In this document: piece by piece, positions 8,030 to 16,804 of the stretch
Layout of the letters: each line of letters starts with the position of its first letter
Numbering within the stretch: the stretch's first letter is position 1
Translations under genes and position numbers: made by a program
NCBI RefSeq assembly: GCF_021129195.1
Contig: NZ_JAJOHW010000028.1
Location: 1 to 35,700, forward strand
DNA: 35,700 bases
From: Chromobacterium aquaticum
Lineage (GTDB): Bacteria > Pseudomonadota > Gammaproteobacteria > Burkholderiales > Chromobacteriaceae
Direction: 5' to 3'
Notes under the pieces: model-generated
Database searches by the model: none
What the model was told of the DNA's origin: nothing
The model's input: the letters and a program-made list of their open reading frames with translations, nothing else

Positions 8030-8851
8030 ATGGCCATCTACGCTATCGGCGACATTCAAGGCTGCTTCCAGCCATTTCAGCAGTTGTTGCGGCAAATCGA
8101 GTTCAACCCCGGCAAGGACACCTTGTGGCTGACCGGCGACCTGGTCAACCGTGGACCGCAGTCGCTGGAAGTGCTGCGCTGGGTGTTCCAGCATCAGGAT
8201 CACGTCGAAATCGTACTGGGCAATCACGATCTGCATCTGCTGGCGGTGGCGGAGGGCTTCGGCAAGCTGCACCGCAGCGATACCTTGCTGGATATACTCA
8301 ATGCCGCCGACGGCAAGGTCTTGCTGGACTGGCTGCGCTGCCAACCGATGATGATAGCCGGCCACGGCTACGCGATGGTGCACGCCGGCCTGCTGCCGGA
8401 GTGGAGCATTGATCGGGCGCTGGACTTGGCGGAAGAAGTGGAGGCCGGCCTGTCCGGGCCCAAGCATCGTGAATTCCTGTCGCGGCTGTATGGCAACCGG
8501 CCGACGCGCTGGAGCGAGGAGTTGCGTGGCGCCGATCGTCTACGCGTGATTGTCAACGCGATGACTAGGATGCGTTTCCTGAACCGCGATGGCGAAATCG
8601 ACCTGAACTATAAGGGCGAACTGGACAATGCGCCGGCCGGCCTGACGCCCTGGTTCGAGGCGCCGGGGCGCTGGCAGGGCGAGATGCCCATCATCTGCGG
8701 CCATTGGTCGGCCTTGGGCGTTCACATTTCCGAAGACGTGGTGGCGATAGACTCCGGCTGTCTGTGGGGCGGCAGCCTGACCGCGATGCGGCTGGGCGAT
8801 CAGGCCTTGTTTTCCTTGCCGTGCCCGGCTTTTCGCGAAATCACCGCCTGA
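8030..8851 (+). CDS. apaH: ApaH, symmetrical bis(5'-nucleosyl)-tetraphosphatase
   Basis: A 273-residue cytoplasmic metallophosphoesterase that hydrolyses Ap4A to two ADP and controls dinucleoside polyphosphate levels (also relevant to RNA Np4 caps). Motifs in order: GDIQG near residues 7-11, GDLVNRGP, GNHDLHLL, the histidine in MVHAGLLP, and the late ICGHWSALG. These provide the dinuclear metal ligands. The frame is open from 7922, but the first 36 codons lie in the inserted repeat, so I chose ATG 8030, with GAGG at 8021-8024 five bases upstream. An intrinsic terminator follows 80 bases after the stop. The promoter may lie in or before the repeat element; I could not pick one with confidence. 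Confidence 0.93.
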   Translation: MAIYAIGDIQGCFQPFQQLLRQIEFNPGKDTLWLTGDLVNRGPQSLEVLRWVFQHQDHVEIVLGNHDLHLLAVAEGFGKLHRSDTLLDILNAADGKVLLDWLRCQPMMIAGHGYAMVHAGLLPEWSIDRALDLAEEVEAGLSGPKHREFLSRLYGNRPTRWSEELRGADRLRVIVNAMTRMRFLNRDGEIDLNYKGELDNAPAGLTPWFEAPGRWQGEMPIICGHWSALGVHISEDVVAIDSGCLWGGSLTAMRLGDQALFSLPCPAFREITA

Positions 8852-8930
8852 ACGGCGCGTGACGCGCCGCGGCGGCAAATAAAATATCGTCAAGCCATAG
8901 TCAGCCCGCCCTCATCACTGTCATAATCCG

Positions 8931-8954
8931 GGCTCTTGCCAGAGCCGTTTTTTT
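8931..8954 (+). terminator. Intrinsic terminator after apaH, directly before the MBOAT gene
   Basis: GGCTCT (8931-8936) and AGAGCC (8941-8946) enclose TGCC and are followed by G and seven T (8948-8954). The next start codon is only 6 bases later, so the hairpin may also act as an attenuator in that gene's leader. Confidence 0.85.
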
Positions 8955-8960
8955 ATTTGT

Positions 8961-10361
8961 ATGAGTTATCTTTCCATTGAGTTCGCGCTGGCATTCCTGG
9001 CCTTTTTCGCCCTGTATTGGCTGTGCCGCAAGCGCACGGATTGGCAGAACGGTTTGTTGTTGCTTGCCAGTTACGCCTTTTACGCCAAGCTGGACTGGCG
9101 CTTCGCGCTGATTCTCGCCATCTACACTGTATTGCTGACCGTGGTGTCGGCGCGCATGCTGGATTCCATTCGCCCCAAACGCTGGCTGCGCGTGGGCCTG
9201 CTGATGGCGGTGGGCAATCTGGCGGTGTTCAAATACTTCGACTTCTTTCGCGAAAGCGCGCAAGCGGGCTTGCACGCGCTGGGCATCGCCGCGGTGCTGC
9301 CGGCGGTGGATTTCCTGATGCCGGTGGGCATCTCTTTCTATACCTTCCAGTCGGTCAGCTATCTGGTGTCCCTGTACCGCGGCGAAGTTCGTTTCGCCCG
9401 GGTCCGGGAGCTGGGCTTGTTCCTGGCCTTCTTTCCCACCTTGCTGGCCGGGCCGATCTGCCGCGCCAGCGGCCTGCTGGAGCAGCTGCGCAGCGGCGCG
9501 CGCCGCCACATCCTGCATTTGGACCGCGCGTTGGGCTTGGTCGTGCTGGCCTTGGCCAAGAAGCTGTGGCTGGCCGGCTGGCTGGCCAGCGCCTGGGTGG
9601 ACCCGGTGTTCAGCGCGCCGGAAACTTATCACCCACTTGAGGTCTGGGCCGCGTTCTATGCCTACGCCTTCCAGATCTATCTGGATTTTTCCGGCTATAC
9701 CGACTTGGTTACCGCGCTGGCGCTGCTATTGGGCATCCAGTTGCCGCGCAATTTCGACGCGCCCTACCTGGCGCATAATCTGCGCGATTTCTGGCGGCGC
9801 TGGCATATGTCGCTGTCCAGCTGGATTCGCGATTACATCTACATTCCGCTGGGCGGCAACCGGCTGGGCTTCGCCCGTGCCCAGCTCAATTTGCTGGCCG
9901 CGATGCTGCTGTCCGGCCTGTGGCACGGCGCCAGCCTGAAGTATCTGGTGTGGGGCGGCATGCACGGCCTGGGCGTGGTGGGCTTGAACCTGGGCGACCG
10001 GCTGCTGGGCAAGGAAGCGCTGACGCGGCGCTGGGCCTGGCTGGCGCGGCTGCTGACCTTTCATTATGTGTGCCTGGCCTGGGTGTTTTTCCGCGCGGCT
10101 TCGCTGGAGGATGGCTGGAGCTTCCTGGAAGCCATGGCCGGCACCGGCCAGGAACTGACGTTGAACGCGCCCGGCTTCCTGGCGCTGACCGCCGCCGCCT
10201 TTATCGGCCTGCCTTATCTGAGCGCAGCGCGGGAGCACGGCATCGCCCAACTGGCCCGTCTGCCGTGGTGGGGCAAGCCCAGTTTGTTGGCCGGCTGCGC
10301 CTTGCTGATCATCGTGGTGTCGCCGCCGGGGATTCCGGGTTTCATTTATTACCAGTTTTAA
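8961..10361 (+). CDS. MBOAT-family O-acyltransferase (PacA/PatA/AlgI-like)
   Basis: A 466-residue polytopic inner-membrane protein of the MBOAT family, expected to move acetyl groups across the membrane for O-acetylation of an envelope polymer. About ten hydrophobic segments are visible. Family signatures are present: MPVGISFYTFQ, the FWRRWHMSLSSWIRDYIYIPLGG region, and the catalytic His in LSGLWHGAS. The next two genes are SGNH proteins, which matches the peptidoglycan O-acetylation set of Neisseria (PacA, PacB, Ape1). Acetylation of an exopolysaccharide is the alternative. The start at ATG 8961 has no good Shine-Dalgarno because a terminator hairpin and T-run occupy the bases just upstream, yet no better start exists and the N-terminus looks normal for the family. 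Confidence 0.85.
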   Translation: MSYLSIEFALAFLAFFALYWLCRKRTDWQNGLLLLASYAFYAKLDWRFALILAIYTVLLTVVSARMLDSIRPKRWLRVGLLMAVGNLAVFKYFDFFRESAQAGLHALGIAAVLPAVDFLMPVGISFYTFQSVSYLVSLYRGEVRFARVRELGLFLAFFPTLLAGPICRASGLLEQLRSGARRHILHLDRALGLVVLALAKKLWLAGWLASAWVDPVFSAPETYHPLEVWAAFYAYAFQIYLDFSGYTDLVTALALLLGIQLPRNFDAPYLAHNLRDFWRRWHMSLSSWIRDYIYIPLGGNRLGFARAQLNLLAAMLLSGLWHGASLKYLVWGGMHGLGVVGLNLGDRLLGKEALTRRWAWLARLLTFHYVCLAWVFFRAASLEDGWSFLEAMAGTGQELTLNAPGFLALTAAAFIGLPYLSAAREHGIAQLARLPWWGKPSLLAGCALLIIVVSPPGIPGFIYYQF

Positions 10362-10365
10362 GCGC

Positions 10366-10385
10366 GCGCGGCGGAATCGCCGCGC
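10366..10385 (+). other. GC-rich hairpin between the MBOAT and SGNH genes
   Basis: GCGCGGCG (10366-10373) and CGCCGCGC (10378-10385) pair perfectly over a GAAT loop, four bases after the MBOAT stop. It lacks a T-run, so it more likely stabilises the upstream message or tunes read-through within an operon than terminates it. Confidence 0.5.
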
Positions 10386-10433
10386 AATTTCACCGTCTTA
10401 TCGTCAGTCTTACCGCATTGAGGCCTGCGTCAC

Positions 10434-11480
10434 ATGATCGCCCGTTCCGCCATTCGCCAAGCCCTGGCCATACTCGGCAGCAGCATGCTGTTGCTGTGCT
10501 GGATTGAGCAATCGTCCATCAACGCCTACTGGCGGCAGACTTTTCACCGCCCCAGCCAACTGGAAGTCTTGTCCGATCTGAGCGTCTGGCGCGTCGGAGC
10601 GGATCTGGGGCGCGGTTTCCGCGATCACAGCCGTGGACTGCTCGCGCGGCTGGACCGCTGGGATGACGATATGATCGCCTACTTCAACGCCTGCTGCCTG
10701 CGCCCGGCGCCGCCGCCCGTGCTGGCGCCGCAAGCGCAGGCCGGCAGCAAGGCTCCGTCCACGGCAAGCGAACCGGTCTTGCCGGCCGGGGTCAAAACCC
10801 AGCCGCCAGCGGTGTCCGCTCCGCAGCAGGCCGCGGCCAAGGACAGCCGATTATGGCTGCGGCCGGGGCAGAAAGTGTTGCTGGCCGGAGATTCCATGAT
10901 GCAGGGCGTGGCGCCGCATTTGCTGCGGCCGCTGTTCAAGCTGCACCAGATCAAGGCGCTGGACGTCAGCAAGCAGAGCACCGGCCTGACTTATCCGGAC
11001 TTTTTCAATTGGCCGGACACGATAGAGCGACAATTGGCGGCCAATCCTGACATCGGTCTGGTGGTGGTCTTCTTGGGCGCCAACGATACTTGGGACATGG
11101 TGGGCGGCAGCCGTTACATCCGTTTCGCCTCCGAGGAGTGGGAGCAGCGTTATCGCGAGCGCATTCGCGCCATCCTGGCCTCGGCCAAGGCGCATAAGAC
11201 GCAATTGTTGTGGTTGGGCGCGCCAAATATGGGCAAGGACAAGCTCAACCGCGGCGTACATTACATAAACGGCATCTTCCGCGAGGAAGTGGAGAGCGCA
11301 GGTCAGCGTTATTTGTCCACGCGCGAGGCCTTGGGCAGCGAGGACGATGCTTTCGCCAAGTTCATGACCTTGCCCGAGCAGGGTGAGGTGGCGGTCAGAA
11401 CCGCCGATGGCATCCATTTCACCCGTCAGGGCCAGGTCTTGCTGGCACGGCGGGTATTGGCAGAATTGAGGTTTGAATGA
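10434..11480 (+). CDS. SGNH-fold periplasmic O-acetyltransferase/esterase (PacB/PatB-like, DUF459)
   Basis: A 348-residue protein with an N-terminal signal-anchor (about 8-24), a Pro/Ala-rich linker (about 91-135) and a periplasmic SGNH hydrolase domain of DUF459 type. Catalytic residues are visible: Ser154 in GDSMM, the block III asparagine in GANDTWDM, and the pair Asp325/His328 in DGIHFT. In the Neisseria system the equivalent protein (PacB) moves acetyl from the MBOAT partner to peptidoglycan; that role is inferred from fold and neighbours. The start ATG 10434 has GAGG ten bases upstream. It is 72 bases downstream of the MBOAT stop and overlaps the next gene by four bases (ATGA), so the three are probably co-transcribed. 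Confidence 0.8.
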   Translation: MIARSAIRQALAILGSSMLLLCWIEQSSINAYWRQTFHRPSQLEVLSDLSVWRVGADLGRGFRDHSRGLLARLDRWDDDMIAYFNACCLRPAPPPVLAPQAQAGSKAPSTASEPVLPAGVKTQPPAVSAPQQAAAKDSRLWLRPGQKVLLAGDSMMQGVAPHLLRPLFKLHQIKALDVSKQSTGLTYPDFFNWPDTIERQLAANPDIGLVVVFLGANDTWDMVGGSRYIRFASEEWEQRYRERIRAILASAKAHKTQLLWLGAPNMGKDKLNRGVHYINGIFREEVESAGQRYLSTREALGSEDDAFAKFMTLPEQGEVAVRTADGIHFTRQGQVLLARRVLAELRFE

Positions 11481-12631
11481 AGTTGAGACTCAGCGCCGCC
11501 TTGGTCGGCCTGTTGGTGTCGGTGGCGGCTTGGGCCGCTCCGGTGCAGGATTTCGGCGAGGTCAATCTGGCGCGGCTGGTGTCGCGGCTGAAGGGAATAT
11601 CCACAGCGGTTCAGCCGGTGCGCATTACCCAGCTGGGGGATTCGCATACCGCCGCCGATTACCTGACCGGCACGCTGCGCGAGCGTTTCCAGGCCAAGTT
11701 CGGCGATGCCGGCGCCGGCTGGACGCCGCCGATGGCGGTGCCGGGCCAGCGCCATGCGCTGGTGATAGAGCGCAGCGAGGGCTGGACGTTGATCAACAGC
11801 CGCAAGGACGGCGATCCGGACTTCCCACTAGGTGGCTATATCGCCCAGGCGCAGCGGCCGGGCGCCACCATCAGCGTGTTGCCGCGCAATCCGCTGGACG
11901 GTTTGTGGCGAGTGCGCTTCCGCGTCCGCGCGGCGCAAGACGGCGCCGGCGCGCTGGAAGTGGACGACGGCCACGGCAGCCGCAAGCTGAACCCGCCGGA
12001 GGCGGGCAAGGGCTGGCAGACGGTGGAGCAGAAGCTGTACTTCCCCTTCGTGGTGCGCGCCGGGGCGTTGCCGGCGGCGGAACTGGGCGGCATTGAGCTG
12101 GAGCGGCTGGCGCCCGGCGTGGTGCTGGACAGCATAGGCAGCAACGGCGCGCAGCTGTCGATCTGGCAACGCTGGGGCAAGAACTGGAGCGCGCAGCTGG
12201 CGGAACGCAATAGCGATCTGGTGATCCTGGCTTACGGCGTCAATGAGGCGTTCGACGATCGCCTCGACCTGATCGAGTATCAGCTCAATCTGCAGGCGGC
12301 GATCAACACCATACGCCGTGATCTGCCGCAGGCGGCCATTCTGATGCTGGGCGCGCAGGACGCGGCGCGTAAGCGCGGCGCGGTCAGCAAGGAGTGTTCG
12401 CCGGGACGCCCGCTGCAATTGGCGGCGGTCAAGCGCATTCAGCAGAAAGTCGCGCGCGACAGCCATATGCTGTACTGGGATTGGGAGCAGGCGATGGGCG
12501 GGCCCTGCAGCATGAAACGCTGGCAGGCGCAGCAGCTGGCGCGGCCGGACCTGGTGCATTTCTCGCAGCAAGGCTATGCCAAGCTGGCCGATGATTTATT
12601 CGATAATCTGATGACGCGGCTCAGCCTGTGA
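11477..12631 (+). CDS. Secreted SGNH esterase, Ape1-like O-acetylpeptidoglycan esterase
   Basis: A 384-residue protein with a cleavable signal peptide (residues 1-20, ending AWA) and an SGNH domain. The nucleophile is Ser56 in QLGDSHT, followed by GVNEAF as block III and Asp358/His361 in DLVHFS. The D-x-x-H spacing and the GDSHT motif match Neisseria Ape1, which removes O-acetyl groups from peptidoglycan so that lytic transglycosylases can act. A jelly-roll-like insert between residues about 100 and 205 is consistent with the Ape1 accessory domain. The ATG overlaps the preceding stop (ATGA) and has GAGG at 11468-11471, so it is translationally coupled. A strong bidirectional terminator follows. 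Confidence 0.8.
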   Translation: MKLRLSAALVGLLVSVAAWAAPVQDFGEVNLARLVSRLKGISTAVQPVRITQLGDSHTAADYLTGTLRERFQAKFGDAGAGWTPPMAVPGQRHALVIERSEGWTLINSRKDGDPDFPLGGYIAQAQRPGATISVLPRNPLDGLWRVRFRVRAAQDGAGALEVDDGHGSRKLNPPEAGKGWQTVEQKLYFPFVVRAGALPAAELGGIELERLAPGVVLDSIGSNGAQLSIWQRWGKNWSAQLAERNSDLVILAYGVNEAFDDRLDLIEYQLNLQAAINTIRRDLPQAAILMLGAQDAARKRGAVSKECSPGRPLQLAAVKRIQQKVARDSHMLYWDWEQAMGGPCSMKRWQAQQLARPDLVHFSQQGYAKLADDLFDNLMTRLSL

Positions 12632-12652
12632 GCGTGGCGGCGATGGATGAAG

Positions 12653-12677
12653 AAAAGCCCCCGGAACGGGGGCTTTT
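12653..12677 (+). terminator. Bidirectional intrinsic terminator between convergent genes
   Basis: AAAAGCCCCC (12653-12662) pairs with GGGGGCTTTT (12668-12677) around a 5-base loop. The A-run and T-run make it work for the esterase gene on plus and for plsC on minus. Confidence 0.93.
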
Positions 12678-12704
12678 GCATTGGGGAAGCTTCGTCGCAG
12701 GTGC

Positions 12705-13520
12705 TCAGTGTTGCTGAGCCGGTTCCTGAGCCGCTTCCGCGGCCGGAGGCGGGCTCAGCCGCAGCGCGCGCGCTACTTCCTGCTGTGCTTGCTGCGCCAG
12801 CGCGAAGCGGGTATCCAGCCCGTGTTCCCAAGCCTTCAGCGGCTGGCCGTAGCTGACCTCGACTTCCATAGCCGGCATCGCCAGCACCTTGCGCACGCTT
12901 TGCAGAAAGGTCAGGTCACCGATGAAGGCCGGTTCCAGCGTCTGTTCGCCGTCTGCGCCGTAATAGCGCAGGCCCACCGGCTGAACGGTGCCGCGCGACA
13001 ACAGCGCGGCCTCGAACAAGGAAGCCTTGAACGGCAGCAGATCGAGACCGTCCGAGGTGGTGGACTCTGGAAACACCGCCATGCAGGCGCCGTTTTCCAT
13101 CGCGTGCGCCAGCGCCTTGTAAACGCGGCTGGCGTCCTTGCGCTTGCTGCGGTCGATGAACAAGGTGCCGCCCAGATGCGCCAGCCAGCCCAGCACCGGC
13201 CAGGAGCGGAGTTCGCGCTTGGCGACGAAGCGGGACACCGTGCAGCTATTGAGCACGAAGATGTCCAGCCAGGAGATGTGGTTGGCCACCAGCAGGGTAT
13301 TGGGTGGGTAGAAGCCGGGGTTGACGCCGTTGATCCGCACGCTGATGCCCAGGATCTTCAGCGCGTGAGCGGCCCAGCGCCGGGTGACGACGGCGCGTTC
13401 GGCGTGGGCCAGCCGGGAATAGCGCGTAACCAGGATGAAAACGCCGACGGCCAGATGGCCGAACAGGCGCGCGACGCGCCCGATCCGGGTGAGCAGGGAG
13501 GTGGTGGCGATTGACTTCAA
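12705..13520 (-). CDS. plsC: 1-acyl-sn-glycerol-3-phosphate acyltransferase (PlsC family)
   Basis: A 271-residue membrane-associated acyltransferase that makes phosphatidic acid from lysophosphatidic acid in phospholipid synthesis. The catalytic HX4D motif is NHISWLD (His81, Asp86). The substrate-binding FPEST motif is at 150-154, and a hydrophobic N-terminal segment (about 18-33) anchors it. The Ala/Pro/Gln-rich tail is probably disordered. The only in-frame start near the N-terminus is TTG (13518-13520 on minus), since a stop lies eight codons upstream; the Shine-Dalgarno is poor. It lies 41 bases downstream of mutM on the same strand and is likely co-transcribed with it. Neisseria carries several such acyltransferases (nlaA, nlaB), so paralogues elsewhere are possible. 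Confidence 0.87.
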   Translation of the reverse strand: MKSIATTSLLTRIGRVARLFGHLAVGVFILVTRYSRLAHAERAVVTRRWAAHALKILGISVRINGVNPGFYPPNTLLVANHISWLDIFVLNSCTVSRFVAKRELRSWPVLGWLAHLGGTLFIDRSKRKDASRVYKALAHAMENGACMAVFPESTTSDGLDLLPFKASLFEAALLSRGTVQPVGLRYYGADGEQTLEPAFIGDLTFLQSVRKVLAMPAMEVEVSYGQPLKAWEHGLDTRFALAQQAQQEVARALRLSPPPAAEAAQEPAQQH

Positions 13521-13561
13521 GATACGTTGAGGCTCGGTGCGCTAAGGTTGAGGCCGTAACT

Positions 13562-14377
13562 CTAGCATGGCTGGCATAGTGGGCAATAGTAGGAGCTGCG
13601 CTGGCCCTGGCGTAAATGCCGGATCGGCGTGCCGCATTGCCGGCATGGTTCATCCTGGCGGCCGTAAACCATATAGGTTTGCTGGAAGTAGCCGGGTTTG
13701 CCGTCGCTATGCACGAAATCACGCAGCGTGCTGCCGCCGGCCTCGATGGCGCGGGTCAGCACTTTGCGGATTTCTTCGGCCAGCCGGCGGTATTCGCCGT
13801 CGCGCACCGCATTGGCGGCGCGGGCGGGATGGATGCCGGCGTGAAACAGCGCCTCGTTGGCGTAGATATTGCCTACGCCCACCACCACATGATTGTCCAT
13901 CAGCATCAGCTTGACCGCGCTGCCGCGGCGTTGAGCTGCTCGGATCAGGGTGTCGCCGTCAAAACCGTCGGACAGCGGTTCCGGCCCCAGTGCCTGCAGC
14001 AAGGGGTGGTGCTCGATGGCGCCGACATGCCATAACACCGCGCCGAAACGGCGCGGATCGCGGTAGCGCAGCACATTGGGCCCCAGCAGCAGATCGATGT
14101 GATCATGTTTTTCCGGCGGGGTGTCGGCCGGCAGGAAACGCAGGCTGCCGGACATGCCCAGATGGATGATCAGGGTGCCGGCATCGGTGCCCAGCAGCAG
14201 GTATTTGGCGCGGCGATCGACCGAACGTATCGTCAGGCCGCGCAGGGTGGCGTGCAGCTCCGGCGGTACCGGCCAGCGCAGGCCGGCGTGGCGGACCACG
14301 GCGCCGCCAAGCTCGGCGTTCAACAAATGGGGCAGAATCCCGCGGCGGGTGGTTTCGACTTCTGGCAGTTCTGGCAT
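13562..14377 (-). CDS. mutM: Formamidopyrimidine-DNA glycosylase (Fpg/MutM)
   Basis: A 271-residue base-excision repair enzyme that removes 8-oxoguanine and formamidopyrimidines and nicks the abasic site. After Met removal Pro2 is the Schiff-base nucleophile, followed by Glu3 (start [13 protein letters not shown]). Lys58 is in RRAKYLLL, and the zinc finger has Cys245, Cys248, Cys265 and Cys268. All key residues are present and the length is normal. It is transcribed away from the TPR lipoprotein gene; the 79 bases between them (14378-14456) must hold both promoters. plsC follows directly on the same strand. Confidence 0.96.
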   Translation of the reverse strand: MPELPEVETTRRGILPHLLNAELGGAVVRHAGLRWPVPPELHATLRGLTIRSVDRRAKYLLLGTDAGTLIIHLGMSGSLRFLPADTPPEKHDHIDLLLGPNVLRYRDPRRFGAVLWHVGAIEHHPLLQALGPEPLSDGFDGDTLIRAAQRRGSAVKLMLMDNHVVVGVGNIYANEALFHAGIHPARAANAVRDGEYRRLAEEIRKVLTRAIEAGGSTLRDFVHSDGKPGYFQQTYMVYGRQDEPCRQCGTPIRHLRQGQRSSYYCPLCQPC

Positions 14378-14456
14378 GGGTAGAATGGGCGCGAAGATAA
14401 AAACAGGTCATGCTATTCTACGCATTCAACAGGTTTATAAGCAGGTCTCTGACTCC

Positions 14457-16214
14457 ATGCGAATGCAACGGCTGAAAAAAACACTTCCCTTGTTGATGGT
14501 CTTGCTGCTGTCGGCGTGCGCCAATTTCAAGCATCCCGGCGCGGCGCGCTCCGTCGATACCGGCAAGCCGGCGGGCGACGAGGCCGCCGCCGCGGCTAAA
14601 GAGGACGATGCCCTGCTGCCCAAGGCGGAGCTGACGCCCGAAATCCTCTATGGCGTGGTGGCCGGAGAAATCGCCGCCCAGCGCGGCTCGGTGGGCGCTT
14701 CCGCGGTGACCTATCTGGAACTGGCGCGTCAGACGCGCGACCCGCGGCTGGCGCAGCGCGCGGCCGAGTTCTCCATGTTCGCCGGTTTGCTGAAGGAAAC
14801 CTCGGAAGCGCTGACTTTGTGGATGGAGCTGGCGCCGGACTCGGTGCCCGCGCGCGAGCAGCTGTTCATCACCCTGCTGCGCGCCGGCAAGCTGGCGGAA
14901 AGCAAGCCGCTGATCGAAGCGCTGCTGCAGAAAGAACCGGAACGGGCTCCCGCCATCTTCGTGCAACTGGCGCGGTTGACGTCGCGTCAGAGCGACAAAC
15001 AGGCGGCCTATGAGTTGGTCCAGCAGTTCGCCGGCCGCTATCCGGACCTGGCCGAGGCGCGCTTCGCGCTACTGGCCGTGGCCGCCGAGGCCGGCGATCA
15101 GGCCACGATGAACCGCGAGTTCGATCGCCTCGCGCAGATCGCGCCGGCCTGGGATTTGCCGGTGGCGTGGCAGGTGGACCGCCTGCGGCGCGAGCAGCCG
15201 GACCAGGCCATCGAGTTCCTGCGGCGCGAACTGGCGCGGCGGCCCAACGCCGGTCTGGAACTGAAGCTGGCCTATCCGCGGCTGCTGGTGGGCGCCAAGC
15301 GCTTCGGCGAGGCGCGGCAGGCTTTCGACCAATTGCTGCCGGCCTATCCGGACAATCCAGACCTGCTTTACGCCTCCGGCCTGATGGCCTACCAGATGCG
15401 CGATCTGCCCGCCGCGGACAAGTATTTGCGCCAGGCGCTGGCCGCCGGCCATCCCGAGGCCAATTTCATCCGCTATACCCTGGGACAGATCGCCGAGGAG
15501 CGCCAGGACGCCGCCGCCAAGGGCTGGTATGAGATGGTGGGCGCAGGTCCGCAATTCCTGCCGGCCCAAGGCCGGCTGGCGGTGATGGAGGCCGGTGACG
15601 GCAAGCTGGAGCTGGCCTTGGCGCGGCTGGCGCCCTTGGGCGGCAATGATCAGGAAAAAATCACCCTGGCCTTGCTGCAATCACAGCTGGCGCGCGAGGC
15701 CAAGCAATACGGCAAGGCCTACGAATTATTGAGCAAGGCGCTGCAGCGCATGCCCAAGGCGCCGGAACTGTTGTATGAGCGGGCGCTGGTGTCCGACAAC
15801 CTGGGCAATATCGGCAATGCCGAGCGCGACCTCAAGCTGGTGTTGAAGGAAAAGCCGGGCGACGCCCAAGCCTTGAATGCGCTGGGTTATACGCTGACCA
15901 ATCGCACCGGCCGCCATCAGGAGGCGCTTGGCTATATAGAAAAGGCGCTGAAGAGCGAGCCGGACAATCCCACCATTCTCGACAGCCTGGGTTGGGCGCA
16001 ATACAAGTTGGGCCGGCTCGAGGCCGCGCTGAAGACGCTGCAGAAGGCCTACGCGCTCTTGCCCGACCCCGAGCTGGCCGCGCATCTGGGCGAGGTGTTA
16101 TGGAAGCTGGGCAAGAAAGACGAGGCGCAGGCGGTATGGGACAAGGCGCTGGCGGAAAGCCCGGAGCATGATGTGCTGCGCGAAACCATGCACCGGCTGG
16201 GGGCGCGGCGATGA
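14457..16214 (+). CDS. TPR-repeat lipoprotein
   Basis: A 585-residue lipoprotein with tetratricopeptide repeats. The signal peptide ends at lipobox LLSAC with Cys21 as the lipidation site. Helical repeats fill most of the protein. The clearest TPR units are near the C-terminus (for example GDAQALNALGYTLTNR and NPTILDSLGWAQYKLG), with typical W-LG-Y-A-A-P spacing. TPR lipoproteins beside lolB are common in Betaproteobacteria; a role in outer-membrane assembly or export is plausible but unproven. The frame is open from 14121 through the antisense of mutM, and I rejected that extension in favour of ATG 14457 (ATG 14463 is also possible). Its stop overlaps the lolB start by four bases. Confidence 0.88.
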   Translation: MRMQRLKKTLPLLMVLLLSACANFKHPGAARSVDTGKPAGDEAAAAAKEDDALLPKAELTPEILYGVVAGEIAAQRGSVGASAVTYLELARQTRDPRLAQRAAEFSMFAGLLKETSEALTLWMELAPDSVPAREQLFITLLRAGKLAESKPLIEALLQKEPERAPAIFVQLARLTSRQSDKQAAYELVQQFAGRYPDLAEARFALLAVAAEAGDQATMNREFDRLAQIAPAWDLPVAWQVDRLRREQPDQAIEFLRRELARRPNAGLELKLAYPRLLVGAKRFGEARQAFDQLLPAYPDNPDLLYASGLMAYQMRDLPAADKYLRQALAAGHPEANFIRYTLGQIAEERQDAAAKGWYEMVGAGPQFLPAQGRLAVMEAGDGKLELALARLAPLGGNDQEKITLALLQSQLAREAKQYGKAYELLSKALQRMPKAPELLYERALVSDNLGNIGNAERDLKLVLKEKPGDAQALNALGYTLTNRTGRHQEALGYIEKALKSEPDNPTILDSLGWAQYKLGRLEAALKTLQKAYALLPDPELAAHLGEVLWKLGKKDEAQAVWDKALAESPEHDVLRETMHRLGARR

Positions 16215-16750
16215 GGTGGCAAGGCCTGGTTTTGCTCTTGTCGCTGCTGGCGACGGGGTGCGCGACGCGCGAAGCAGTGTTCATGCCGTCGGCGACCCGC
16301 TCCGCCGATCAGCCGTTCACGGTCAGCGGACGGTTGTCCGTGAACCTGGACGGCAAGGGGCATGTCGCCAATTTCGATTGGCAGCACCAGCCCGAGCGAG
16401 ACCAGTTGGCGATCAATTCACCGTTGGGCAATACCGTGGCCGAAGTGGTGCGCGACGCCGATGGCGTCACCTTGCGTTCCGACGGCAAGGCCTGGCAGGC
16501 GCCCGATGTGGAAAGCCTGACCGAGAAAACCCTGGGTTGGCCGCTGCCCTTGGCTGGTCTGGCCTGGTGGGTGCGCGGCATGCCGGTGCCGGGCGAAGCC
16601 AGCGAGGTCCGCCCCGATGGCGAATTGTTGCAGCAAGGCTGGCGCATCCGCTTTGTGCGTGACGTCGAGTCCGGCGAACGCTATCCCAAGCGCGTGGATC
16701 TGGTCCGCGACGGTCTGACCGTCCGGGTGGTGACCCGCGATTGGCGTTGA
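16211..16750 (+). CDS. lolB: LolB, outer-membrane lipoprotein receptor
   Basis: A 179-residue lipoprotein that receives lipoproteins from LolA in the periplasm and inserts them into the outer membrane. The lipobox LLATGC places the lipidated cysteine at residue 17. The mature part shows the LolB pattern of an open beta barrel: F-x-V-x-GRLSVN, a W in NFDWQH, the LGNTVAEV strand, and the WPLPLAGLAWWVRG segment. Its ATG overlaps the TPR lipoprotein stop (ATGA), so translation is coupled. lolB-ispE adjacency is widespread in Proteobacteria. Confidence 0.92.
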   Translation: MRWQGLVLLLSLLATGCATREAVFMPSATRSADQPFTVSGRLSVNLDGKGHVANFDWQHQPERDQLAINSPLGNTVAEVVRDADGVTLRSDGKAWQAPDVESLTEKTLGWPLPLAGLAWWVRGMPVPGEASEVRPDGELLQQGWRIRFVRDVESGERYPKRVDLVRDGLTVRVVTRDWR

Positions 16751-16804
16751 TGTACTAACTGCTGGCCATGCTGTTCTTGTGATTTCTATCTTGGTGTCGT
16801 GTCG

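Noticed and set aside
14121-14456. Upstream extension of the TPR lipoprotein frame
   Set aside because: It runs antisense through mutM and would bury the lipoprotein signal peptide in the middle of the protein.
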